A stretch of DNA of 64,000 bases from Lysinibacillus pakistanensis (lineage in GTDB: Bacteria > Bacillota > Bacilli > Bacillales_A > Planococcaceae). A model generated the notes under the pieces. That model was not told the DNA's origin, did not search any database, and saw nothing but the letters and a program-made list of their open reading frames with translations. The stretch spans positions 33,573 to 97,572 of the forward strand of contig BBDJ01000018.1 in assembly GCA_001312325.1 (NCBI GenBank), in the 5' to 3' direction. The translations under genes were made by a program, and so were the position numbers. Below, one piece after another: positions 11,630-19,871 of this stretch (position 1 is its first letter; every line of letters begins with the position of its first letter).

Positions 11630-12016
11630 TGTGGATAACTAGAAAATTGTGAATAATATCTCTACCCATCAAAACAGCAAGAGAAAGCCTTTTCTTTCAT
11701 ACTTGCCAGTCCTTTGTTACAATAGATTGTGGATAACATAGACTGAAATGTGAATAAGTTTGTGGAAATTTCGGAAAACAAGGAGACATAAAGAAATGGA
11801 AAAATACAGTTGCGAAAACCATATAGATCACGCTTTAGACATGTTTGTAGCGGAGCAAAAAGCATTCCCAATTATGGATAAAGTCGAAGATGAAAAAAAA
11901 GTTATCCACAAAATGTAGTTACTGTGAACACCCAGCAGAATATATTGTATCAAGTAAATAACTTTACACAATATATAGGAATGATATGTGGATATGTTGA
12001 TAACTTCTGTGGATAA
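11630..12016. promoter_or_regulatory. DnaA-box cluster between htrA and rlmH
   Basis: Six perfect matches to the DnaA box TTATNCACA (either strand) lie in 387 bp: 11630-11638, 11648-11656, 11728-11736, 11749-11757, 11902-11910 and 12008-12016. Four are TTATCCACA and two TTATTCACA. One-mismatch boxes lie at 11988-11996, 12040-12048 and 12051-12059. One perfect box is inside the small CxxH/CxxC gene. The locus is close to the expected oriC side of the chromosome. It could titrate DnaA or let DnaA regulate the flanking genes. Confidence 0.8.
11796..11961 (+). CDS. CxxH/CxxC small zinc-ribbon-like protein (one frameshift)
   Basis: This is a 54-residue protein of the CxxH/CxxC family (YyzF-like), found between htrA and rlmH in Bacillales; its function is unknown. 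It starts MEKYSCENHIDHALDMF behind AAGGAGAC at 11780. The N-terminal C-x-x-H and a C-terminal CSYCEH suggest one bound zinc. The second half is only seen after removing one A from the A8 run at 11893-11900, and the gene is too short for ordinary ORF calling. A perfect DnaA box overlaps codons following that run. Confidence 0.85.
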
Positions 12017-12051
12017 TTTGTTTGTAAATGAATTGTAAAGGTGGATAACGT

Positions 12052-12531
12052 GTGAATATAACGATTGTATCAGTCGGCAAACTAAAAGAAAAGTACTTAA
12101 AAATGGGCATCGATGAATATGTAAAACGACTCGGTGGTTATGCAAAGATGGATATCATTGAAGTACCAGATGAAAAAGCCCCCGAGCAGCTAAGCGATGC
12201 CGAAATGGAAATCGTCAAGAAAAAGGAAGGTGAGCGTATCCTCTCCAAACTTAGTCCAGATACATACGTTATCGCCCTAGCGATTAACGGCAAAATGAAA
12301 ACCTCTGAACAAATGGCAGCAGATCTTGAATCCCTCATGACCTATGGCAAAAGCAAAATTGCCTTCGTCATCGGTGGCTCCCTCGGCCTACACAATGAAG
12401 TATTGAAGCGAGCCGATGAGCAGCAATCCTTCGGCAAAATGACATTACCCCACCAGCTAATGAAGCTAGTTTTGGTAGAGCAGATTTATCGGAGTTTTAG
12501 GATTATGAAGGGGGAACCGTATCATAAGTAA
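12052..12531 (+). CDS. rlmH: 23S rRNA pseudouridine-1915 N3-methyltransferase RlmH
   Basis: RlmH is a SPOUT-class methyltransferase that modifies pseudouridine 1915 of 23S rRNA using SAM. The 159 residues are the usual length. The trefoil-knot motifs are visible: [20 protein letters not shown] and the C-terminal [11 protein letters not shown]. It starts at GTG 12052. The frame is intact. The 3' end (encoding EPYHK and the stop) corresponds to the site used by SCC elements in staphylococci, and the same 18 bases recur at 13704-13721. Confidence 0.97.
   Translation: MNITIVSVGKLKEKYLKMGIDEYVKRLGGYAKMDIIEVPDEKAPEQLSDAEMEIVKKKEGERILSKLSPDTYVIALAINGKMKTSEQMAADLESLMTYGKSKIAFVIGGSLGLHNEVLKRADEQQSFGKMTLPHQLMKLVLVEQIYRSFRIMKGEPYHK
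12514..12531 (+). repeat. Putative SCC-like attachment site in rlmH 3' end
   Basis: GAACCGTATCATAAGTAA forms the last codons and stop of rlmH. It is repeated exactly and in the same orientation at 13704-13721; with three more upstream bases the match is 20 of 21. The core TATCATAA equals the core of staphylococcal SCC att sites in orfX/rlmH. Confidence 0.6.
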
Positions 12532-12618
12532 GTGAGGTTTTTTTATTTAAATATATGTACGCTGAGAAGTTAGATGTTATGTGTAATAAACATGTTATTT
12601 AAAAAATAGAAATGAACA

Positions 12619-12652
12619 AAACAGCTTAGAGTATATTTCTAAGCTGTTTTTT
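12619..12652 (+). terminator. Terminator after rlmH
   Basis: AAACAGCTTAGA and TCTAAGCTGTTT flank a short loop and are followed by T residues. Confidence 0.85.
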
Positions 12653-12737
12653 CACCAGCCGATATTATCCGTATAAAAAAATATCGAGTGGGAAATCACT
12701 GATAATAATATGATGTAACTGTAAAGGAGGGAAATGA

Positions 12738-13610
12738 ATGTTACAAGAATTCAATCAATTAATGGATTACATTGAAAAGAATCTAACGAAAGAAATCTCT
12801 GGAAAAGAAATATCAATAATTGTCGGGCTATCTGATTATCATTTTAAAAGAATGTTTTCGTATATGGCTGGAATGTCATTGAATGAGTATATCAAAAACA
12901 GAAGATTATCAGTAGCGAATGTTGAATTAATAAGCGGTGCAAAGGTGACAGATGTTGCCTATAAATATGGCTATCAATCAATCGAAGGATTCTCAAGAGC
13001 CTTTCGTGATTGGTGTGGCTTTTTACCTTCAGAAGTAACGAAAAATAAAATACAAAAATCATTTCCTAAATTTACATTCATTATAGATATAAGAGGTGGA
13101 ATATCGATGGAATTTAAAATTGAAAAGAAAGAGAAATTTAATATAGTAGGTGTATCAAAAAAGGTATTGATGCAGTTTGAAGGCGTCAATAATGCAATTT
13201 TAGAACTGGCCCAGTCCATTACCGAACAACAAAGACATGAAATGCATCAATTAGCAAATTTATATCCTCATCAAGTCTTAAATGTATCTTATGATTTTGA
13301 GGATGGTTACTTGGAAGAAAAGGGATACTTAACTCATATGATTGGTTTCGCAACGACAATAGAAAATCCATTTGATGATTTAGAACAACTTTGTGTTGGA
13401 GAAAGTTTATGGGCAATTTTCCCTAACCAAGGACCATTCCCTTCTACCCTTCAAGAAACGACCGCGAAAATTTATGCGGAATGGTTACCAACTTCAGGTT
13501 ATGAAATAACTAATCTACCTGGCATCTCTTTTACAAAGCATGATGGTACTTTTGAAAATCTATATAGCGAAATTTGGGTACCAATAAAGGAAAAAGTAAG
13601 CGTTAGCTAA
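12738..13610 (+). CDS. AraC family regulator with GyrI-like effector-binding domain
   Basis: This 290-residue cytoplasmic transcription regulator has an N-terminal AraC DNA-binding domain with two helix-turn-helix motifs (SGKEISIIVGLSDYHFKRMF; VTDVAYKYGYQSIEGFSRAF) and, from about residue 125, a GyrI/BmrR-like small-molecule-binding domain ending EIWVPIKEK. The ATG at 12738 follows AAAGGAGGG. The frame is intact. It is the only gene between the two copies of the rlmH-end repeat, so it may be cargo of a small inserted element. The ligand and target are unknown, and no transporter sits beside it. Confidence 0.9.
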   Translation: MLQEFNQLMDYIEKNLTKEISGKEISIIVGLSDYHFKRMFSYMAGMSLNEYIKNRRLSVANVELISGAKVTDVAYKYGYQSIEGFSRAFRDWCGFLPSEVTKNKIQKSFPKFTFIIDIRGGISMEFKIEKKEKFNIVGVSKKVLMQFEGVNNAILELAQSITEQQRHEMHQLANLYPHQVLNVSYDFEDGYLEEKGYLTHMIGFATTIENPFDDLEQLCVGESLWAIFPNQGPFPSTLQETTAKIYAEWLPTSGYEITNLPGISFTKHDGTFENLYSEIWVPIKEKVSVS

Positions 13611-13703
13611 GGCATAAAATTCAAGGGGATGAACCGGTGTTCAGATTTTTTCACAAAGAATAAAGGGTCATAGATATAAAACCTCATTTAGAAAGGACAC
13701 GGA

Positions 13704-13721
13704 GAACCGTATCATAAGTAA
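13704..13721 (+). repeat. Second copy of rlmH-end att-like sequence
   Basis: This is an exact copy of the 18 bases at the rlmH 3' end, 1190 bp away in direct orientation, in non-coding DNA. The upstream flank differs from rlmH. This is what a downstream att junction of an SCC-like insertion would look like. Confidence 0.6.
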
Positions 13722-13831
13722 TAGTAAAGCGAAAGTTTGAACTAATTATATAAAAAGAAGATGATAAGGGTTTGTTTAGGATAAAGGTGGTTAAAAAAAT
13801 TTTATTCATTCCTTATTTGGCAACAAATAAA

Positions 13832-13873
13832 AAGAATCCATTTTGATCAATCTTTTTTTCTAAATGGATTCTT
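13832..13873. terminator. Bidirectional hairpin
   Basis: AAGAATCCATTT and AAATGGATTCTT form a perfect 12-bp stem around an 18-base loop containing T7. It lies between the AraC gene and the convergent acyltransferase gene. Confidence 0.6.
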
Positions 13874-14020
13874 ATCTTGAATATTTAAATGTAAGGTTTA
13901 TAAAAAAAGTTTGATTATTTCTACTTGTATTCTTCAACAATCGCGCCTGATTAGGGAATATTGAAAAATATAAAAAAAGCTGCAAATACAGCTTTCTAAA
14001 TTTTTCTTAAATTTTTCAAT

Positions 14021-15029
14021 CTATTGAATAGTATCTTGCTTCTTTTCTTTTAAAACAGCATCCGTCAATCTCTTATCTATTAAATACTTTGCTTTGTTCG
14101 GCTGTCCTTCAGCCCTAGTTATTTCCAGTGTATTTAAGTTCGCAGCTACCGAGAAAAGTGTTCCAAATTTATGCTCTGTTAAATTTAAACAGACATGTCC
14201 CTTGGTTTCTGACATAATTGATTGGGCAATAGAAAGTTTCATACCATTTATATTTTCAGCAAGAACTCTGTCTAATGTTTCAAAACGATCTTTTGATTTG
14301 CTCCAATTCCAACTTTCTGAAACAGATACACCTACATGATGATTCGTGCAATGAATATAATTATTTTTCGGTAGACGAACTTGACATCCGTTTGGAGTAA
14401 CTTCAACAACCGCCATAGTACCTGATGGATCAGCCAGTAAATAGTTATTCGCTACCGAACTTGAAAAACTTTTTAACACCTTAATTCCTTCTTCAACAGT
14501 ACCACAATTTTCCAAAATATGTTTACATGCAAAATAAAAATTTAAACCCGGTTTAATTCCTTCATGAGGGACTGCTGTAATACCTACAAACAAACCATGT
14601 TCGTTAATGCCATCTACTTTTCCAATAAAACAATCTGAGTGACCTATATATTTATTTTTTCCATCAAAACAAACCAATGATGACTCTGTAATTTTCTTCA
14701 AACTAAAGAGCATATCATAATTGCGTCCAATAATGACTTCACTCCCATTAAACGCGGCAAAAATGCTACATTGGCCTGCTGGTTCAAAAACTCCTATACT
14801 TAACAGAAAGGAACTTACTTCTTCAAATGAGGCATGACATCCGTCAGCAAAACCTTGTATTTCCTTTTTAATATTCGAATCAAACTCATCCAAAAATGGT
14901 ATACATAATTTACCATAATTCATTTTTTTCTTCTGTAACTTGTGGGAAACGAAAGCCATTTTTATAAATAATTTCTGCATAATGCTTCCCTGCTTCGTAT
15001 GGGTCCCCTTTTAATCTCGGATGATACAT
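14021..15029 (-). CDS. C45 family autoproteolytic acyltransferase/hydrolase (one frameshift)
   Basis: This belongs to the acyl-CoA:6-aminopenicillanic acid acyltransferase family (peptidase family C45, Ntn-hydrolase fold), whose members self-cleave before a cysteine that becomes the N-terminal nucleophile. The candidate is the Cys in AGQCSIFAAF, followed by VIIGRNYDM, as expected. It starts at ATG 15029 (MYHPRLKGDPYEAG) behind AGGAGG. Shortening the T7 at 14923-14929 joins the first 35 residues to the rest, 335 in total. The substrate is unknown; relatives act on N-acyl or amide bonds. It is transcribed with, and downstream of, the MerR regulator gene. Confidence 0.88.
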
Positions 15030-15136
15030 ATTCATTTCCTCCTTTGTTAACATAATCTCTCTCTATATAAAAATAATAAACCCTCCAGCAGATGGAGAGT
15101 TTACCCAGATTTTATTAAAAATTTTTAAAAACAATT

Positions 15137-15979
15137 CTAGATAACAGGTACACATATTTTGGTAAGAAAGTCTGATGGATGTCTACTTAAATTTGGCCGT
15201 AAATTCCTCAAATCCAAATTGGCAGGAATAAGTCCCTTTTCATATACCTCCATCATATCTCCATTCTGAGTCAGATTCTTTTGATCGATCCACATTTTCA
15301 GCACTTCATATCCTGCGGCCAAGTCTGTGTAAGGTCCTTTAACTGTAATACAGGCATATTTTCCATTGGATAATATTTTGCAACCATCTAGATCATTCGA
15401 ATTTTTTTACTGGTATAAGCACTTCAACATCCACCTCATTATCCTTCAAATCTCTATCATGGAAAATAGCCATGAGTTTTCCATTAACCTTAAGATTATA
15501 AGCATAAACTTGGTCGAATAAATTTTTCACAAGTATATCTATAAATTTTAACTGAACTTTTTTTACGAAGAGTATATACCAATGTATCCTCCCGATTTTC
15601 AAAATAACAATCTGACAAAATTGGACCCTGAATCATTGGAACTCCGGCTGCTATTTTTATTTTCAATTGTTCCATTTCCTCTATTTTTTTGGTGATTTGT
15701 TGTTTTTGCTTTGCAAGTTCAGAAATTTTTTTGTTCGATTATGCTATTCCACTGTACATGATCCGCACTCTCAATAATTTGCTTAATATTGGCTAATGGA
15801 ATATGCAAACTTTTTAAAAGTAGTATTATTTTAATAGCTTCAATTTTGTCATAGTCATAATAGCGATAATTAGTTTCAGAGTCTATGTATGAAGGTTTTA
15901 GTAAACCAATATCATCATAATACCGCAATGTTTTTACAGGTAAATCACATATCTTAGATAATTTTCCTATTGTATACAT
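15137..15979 (-). CDS. MerR family regulator with effector-binding domain (three frameshifts)
   Basis: This is a BmrR-type activator: an N-terminal MerR winged helix (MYTIGKLSKICDLPVKTLRYYDDIGLL is the usual opening), a long dimerisation helix rich in K and Q, and a C-terminal GyrI-like ligand-binding domain ending TKICVPVI. The T7 runs at 15402-15408, 15558-15564 and 15725-15731 must each lose one base, giving 279 residues. It lies upstream of, and in the same direction as, the C45 acyltransferase gene, which it could control. The ligand is unknown. Confidence 0.88.
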
Positions 15980-16363
15980 AATACTATCCTTTCAAACATT
16001 TCACTGTTATTGTTATAAATAAATTATTACAAACAGGTCTAACACTATCAATTCTTATTCCGCATAATGGCCCTTTAAGGGAATAACTTCATTATCGATT
16101 AATAATTTCTTCTTTGAGAGATAGGGAATTCCAGTTAAACTTTGTTTTTAAAGCAATAATAAGCACAATAAGGGTCGCCCTTTTACTTGTCTTTGACTTC
16201 TATCAGGTTTGTACTAGGCTATAATAATATAAATAAGTAGCGAGTAAGTGCGGTTTATAGAAACATCTCATGTAATAAATCAATTATAGCTTAAATACCT
16301 TTGACTATTCTGAAGTTTGGGGGATAGTTAATTATATGGCTATGACGTTAGGAGAGAAATAGA
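15980..16363. other. Divergent intergenic region
   Basis: This gap of about 380 bp lies between the MerR gene and the hydrolase remnant. It is AT-rich; I see no gene and no clear operator, although a MerR-type promoter for the leftward gene would be expected here. Confidence 0.4.
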
Positions 16364-16879
16364 ATGTGAAAGAGTATAACTAAAATATTCAGGTTTAGTT
16401 TAATAATTACTTTGTTAATTGTTTTACTCGGTGTATTTTTTTCTACATGGACACCTCATATTAAAGGGGAGCAAAGCATAAGTACGCTGGAACAGGTTGA
16501 AATTAACGGAACAGGACATGAAATTATGATTCGAGGAATAGATTCAAGCAATCCGATTCTCATTTTTGTTCATGGTGGCCCAGCATGCTCCGAAATTCCA
16601 TACGTAAGAAAGTACCAAAAAGACCTTGAAAAGCAATTTACTATTGTACATTATGATCAGCGTGGCAGTGGAAAATCCTATCATATTTTCGAAGACTATT
16701 CTAACTTAACCACTGACTTGCTGGTTGAAGATTTACTGTCATTAACTGATTACATTTTGGAGAGGTTTAACCAAGAAAAGGTTTTATTAGTTGGACATTC
16801 GTTTGGCACTTATATTGGAATGAAAGCTATCGATAAATCACCCGAGAATTACAACATATTTAAACCGCACTTACATTAG
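16364..16879 (+). pseudogene. Truncated alpha/beta hydrolase (proline iminopeptidase-like)
   Basis: This is the N-terminal half of an alpha/beta hydrolase of the proline-iminopeptidase type. Visible are a membrane or signal segment (LLIVLLGVFFSTW), the oxyanion HGGPA motif, DQRGSGKS and the nucleophile elbow GHSFGT. The protein stops right after DKSPENY, so the catalytic Asp and His are missing; full-length relatives have about 300 or more residues. The likely start ATG at 16364 is followed at once by TGA; translation would have to begin at TTG 16412. Neither defect is a homopolymer error, so this looks like real decay. It ends just before an att-like sequence at 16887. Confidence 0.75.
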
Positions 16880-16886
16880 TTACAGA

Positions 16887-16904
16887 AAACCATACTATAA
16901 GTGA
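16887..16904 (+). repeat. Degenerate third att-like sequence
   Basis: AAACCATACTATAAGTGA matches 13 of 18 bases of the rlmH-end repeat, all differences being transitions. It lies immediately after the point where the hydrolase gene is truncated. This is weak evidence on its own. Confidence 0.3.
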
Positions 16905-16952
16905 AATTACCCTCAATTGTTAGACATAGTTATACCATTAGCCAGAAATTTG

Positions 16953-16990
16953 GGCATGGATTCGATATTGTTTCGGATCCATGCCTTTTA
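16953..16990 (+). terminator. Terminator-like hairpin
   Basis: GGCATGGAT and ATCCATGCC pair across a loop and are followed by TTTT. It separates the hydrolase remnant from the iron-uptake genes. Confidence 0.75.
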
Positions 16991-17061
16991 ATGTTGCCTT
17001 AATTCTTCTTTGTTCTTGTAATACTTAAATAGCCTTGAGCACCTTTCCTATACTAGTAATA

Positions 17062-17090
17062 TTGACAATGATAATCATTATCGATAAGGT
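17062..17090 (+). promoter_or_regulatory. Fur-controlled promoter
   Basis: A Fur box at 17064-17082 (GACAATGATAATCATTATC) matches the 19-bp consensus at 18 positions. It fills the spacer of a sigma-A promoter: TTGACA at 17062-17067, 17-bp spacer, TAAGGT at 17085-17090. Iron-loaded Fur should block transcription of the downstream AraC regulator and lipoprotein genes. Confidence 0.85.
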
Positions 17091-17181
17091 GGAAATAGAC
17101 AAGAGTCCTTATGCCTTACCCTTCCGTATTTTATCAGCAGATTTTTGATTGATTCACTATTATTGAAATGAGGTATGCAAT

Positions 17182-18009
17182 GTGAAAGTTGATGTTCAAC
17201 AGTTAGCTGAGCATTTAGCACATACTCCTTTTCAAGTAGAAGGAGTATATAGATATTCTAAAAGTTCAGGTGTTCCCTATGCTGATTATACAGATTCCTT
17301 TCCTGGATTCGTATTTCCAATTGCAGGAAAGATACAATTTCAATTTAATGGCACGCCTTATATCTTTTCACCAGGAAAAGTTGTGCATGGGGGTGCAAAT
17401 ATGAAACTAGATCAAGAAAATTTCGGTAGTATCAATTGGGAATATATTCTTGTTCAATATAGGATATGTAAGTCAGAACTAGAAGAGTCAAGTTTTTCTC
17501 ATCAGCATTTTGAATTATTAACAGGACAATCTCCTCGTCTTATCGAATTAATTATGCGTCTTTGGCATGTCTATAATCAGCGCGGAGGCATTTCAATGTT
17601 TCAGACCGAAATGCTTTTTCGTGATGTATTGAATGAAGCCTTATTATGTGTTGCCAATAGGCAAAATAGCTGTGAATCACATACTCTATTCGAACGGGTA
17701 TCTAATTATATTCATGAAAATTATTATCAGAGCCTGACAATAGCCTCGCTTGCAGAACAAAATAATGTTAATCGAAATCGACTTTCTTATGTATTTAGAA
17801 GATATGCAGGGATGGGACCTGCAGAATACTTATTAAAATATCGTATAAACATGGCGCAAGAAATGCTACTTACAAGTGATGCACCTGTGCAAGAAATTGC
17901 CCAAACGGTTGGAATTGCTGACCCCTTTTATTTTAGTAGAGTGTTCAAGAAACAATTAGGTATTTCCCCCAGTGAACACCGAGAGAAGTTCATCAATAAT
18001 CCATGTTAA
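17182..18009 (+). CDS. AraC family regulator of siderophore uptake (Btr-like)
   Basis: This 275-residue regulator has an N-terminal cupin-like sensor part (FPGFVFPIAGKIQFQF; HGGANMKLD) and two C-terminal AraC helix-turn-helix motifs (TIASLAEQNNVNRNRLSYVF; VQEIAQTVGIADPFYFSRVF). The layout and the HGGANMKL segment resemble Btr of B. subtilis, which activates a siderophore transporter when it senses the siderophore. The GTG start at 17182 lies 90 bp after the Fur-box promoter, and a binding-protein gene follows 87 bp downstream. The frame is intact. Iron-linked function is inferred from the Fur box and neighbour. Confidence 0.87.
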   Translation: MKVDVQQLAEHLAHTPFQVEGVYRYSKSSGVPYADYTDSFPGFVFPIAGKIQFQFNGTPYIFSPGKVVHGGANMKLDQENFGSINWEYILVQYRICKSELEESSFSHQHFELLTGQSPRLIELIMRLWHVYNQRGGISMFQTEMLFRDVLNEALLCVANRQNSCESHTLFERVSNYIHENYYQSLTIASLAEQNNVNRNRLSYVFRRYAGMGPAEYLLKYRINMAQEMLLTSDAPVQEIAQTVGIADPFYFSRVFKKQLGISPSEHREKFINNPC

Positions 18010-18096
18010 TTTCAACAAGCATCTATTCTATTCAAAAAAATACCTTTACTATACTAATGGCATACCAAAGAAAATAAAATGGTGGAGGAATTTCGT

Positions 18097-19067
18097 ATGC
18101 TAAAGATTAAAGGTCTGCTAATCTCCATGCTACTATTCGCAGGCATACTAGCTGGTTGTAATGAAACACCTGCTGAAAATAAAGATTCAACTACAGAAGC
18201 AGTTAATGTAGATGCAACGGATTGGCCTAGAACATTTAAGGATGCCTTAGGTAAAGAAATTGTTATTGAGGAAAAACCAGAAAAAAATGGTTTCACTATG
18301 GTATTTTTACCCTGAAATATTAGTTGCATTAGGTGAGCCACCTGCTGCCACTACTGAAAAAGAGTATTTATCTTCTTTAGCTTATTTACAGGGAAAATTG
18401 GATTCAGTAGAAGAATTAGGCGATAAATTGTCTCCTAGTATTGAAAAAAATTTTATCTACGGATCCTGATTATATTTTAGCAACAGAACATCAAGAAAAA
18501 TTATATGAATCACTAGAAAAAGTGGCACCTGTCATTACTTTAAAATCCAAGGACATCTATGAAAATTGGCAATATGGACTACGTACAGTAGCAGAGATTA
18601 TTGGAAAAGAAGACGAAGCGGAAAAAGTAATTGCTAGAATGATGAAAGAAATTTCATCTGGGCGTGAAGCATTAAAGTCGATTCAAGGAGAATCAGTAGC
18701 ACTTATATTGTCTTGGGATGGGAAAACTTTTAATGTTCTAGGTGAAGAAAACCCTGTTTATACACTTGCTTTTGATCAAGAAATGGGACTGGGGCTTACA
18801 CCAGATGATACATTTAAAGGTACTAATAATGAATTTACTTCGTTTGAAGGAATTTCAACTGTTCAAGCAGATCATATTTTCCTTATAGGTGACATTACGA
18901 AGAAGGAAGAATTAATGAATGACTTAAACCAAAGTAATGTATGGAATAAGCTGAATGCCGTAAAGAAAGGTAATATCTATTTAATGGATAGTTCTGCTAT
19001 TACTGGTGGTCCATTAGCTATCGAATACGCTTTACAAAATATAACAAATGCCTTACATAAATTCTAA
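18097..19067 (+). CDS. Iron-siderophore ABC transporter substrate-binding lipoprotein (two frameshifts)
   Basis: This is a cluster-8 (FepB/FhuD-like) binding lipoprotein. A signal peptide ends in the lipobox LAGC at about residues 23-26, then a typical body with PRTFKDALGKEIVIEEKPEK near the start and a C-terminal VKKGNIYLMDS strand. The ATG at 18097 follows GGTGGAGG. The A7 runs at 18281-18287 and 18444-18450 each need one base removed, giving 322 residues. It should deliver a ferric siderophore to a permease, but no permease or ATPase gene follows, so it must share one encoded elsewhere. Confidence 0.92.
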
Positions 19068-19113
19068 AAGTCGAAAAGGCATTATAAAGATCAAAAAATA
19101 AGGAGAGATGAAT

Positions 19114-19452
19114 ATGCAATATCAAGCTATTAATCTGAATGAGGAGCTATCTCAAATCACCGAGCTTTGGTCACCGAAAGTCGTTGGTGAAATAAATGAT
19201 TTTCTATTTAAGCTGATTAAGATTGATGGGGATTTTATCTGGCACGAGCATGAAGGCGCCGATAAGGTATTTATTGTGATCGAGGGAGAAATGTTCATTG
19301 CTTTCCGTGACGGTCAGGTGAAAATTTCCAAGGGAGAGATGTTTATTGTTCCAGGAGAAGCCGATCACAAGCCTTTCGCCGAAAAGGAATGCCATGTTAT
19401 GTTGGTGGAGCCTAAAGGCGCAGTAAACACTAGCGGTACTGAGTCTGAATAA
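19114..19452 (+). CDS. Cupin domain protein
   Basis: This is a small single-domain cupin of 112 residues. The two cupin motifs are present: WHEHEGADKVFIVIEGE (metal-binding His-x-His and Glu) and PGEADHKPFAEKECHVML (second His). Such proteins bind a metal and act as isomerases, dioxygenases or sensors; no specific function can be assigned. I choose the ATG at 19114 because it is properly spaced from AAGGAGAG; an in-frame ATG at 19108 is too close. It follows the siderophore-binding protein by 46 bp with no terminator between, so it may belong to the Fur-controlled transcript. Confidence 0.85.
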   Translation: MQYQAINLNEELSQITELWSPKVVGEINDFLFKLIKIDGDFIWHEHEGADKVFIVIEGEMFIAFRDGQVKISKGEMFIVPGEADHKPFAEKECHVMLVEPKGAVNTSGTESE

Positions 19453-19871
19453 AATCTACTTGGATTAGTGTTTGTTACTAAAATGATTCATGTAATAATG
19501 GCTCGTCTTACGGTGTATGTATCACACCCTTGTTGGAAAATTTGAATTAGGGAAGTATTGTAGTTTTTTAGATGTAATTCACTTAGATATATTGCGGTGA
19601 ATCTGACATAAAAAAAGTGCTCTTTTGTACAAGAGAACGGTCATCTATCCATTTTTCGGGTAGATGGCTTTTGTTCGTTTGGGGCAAATTTATGTAGGTG
19701 AATTAGCACTCGAATATTTTCTATTTTAAATGTTATAATTTTCTTGAATATAAATATATTTCTGTGCTAAATTCACCTATTCTAAAGTCATTAACTATAC
19801 GGAAAAATACAGGAAAAAATAAAAATTCTATGTATTTTCTGTTCTATCTAATTGTATAAAGGGGTTTTGAT
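19453..19871. other. Intergenic region
   Basis: This gap of about 420 bp contains a terminator hairpin (19642-19673) and, next to it, the imperfect palindrome GTGCTCTTTTGTACAAGAGAAC at 19619-19640. No gene was found. Confidence 0.4.
19642..19673 (+). terminator. Terminator downstream of cupin gene
   Basis: CATCTATCC pairs with GGGTAGATG (one G-U pair) across a T-rich loop and is followed by a T-rich tract. Confidence 0.7.

Larger units (their letters stand above)
13611..14020. other. Intergenic region with second att-like repeat
   Basis: This 410-bp gap between convergent genes contains the att-like repeat (13704-13721) and a hairpin (13832-13873). No open frame in it looks like a gene. Confidence 0.5.

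Noticed and set aside
16364..16879. Treating the alpha/beta hydrolase as one more homopolymer error
   Set aside because: The break at its 3' end is not in a run, and no other frame continues the domain with the catalytic Asp and His. It is better described as a true remnant.
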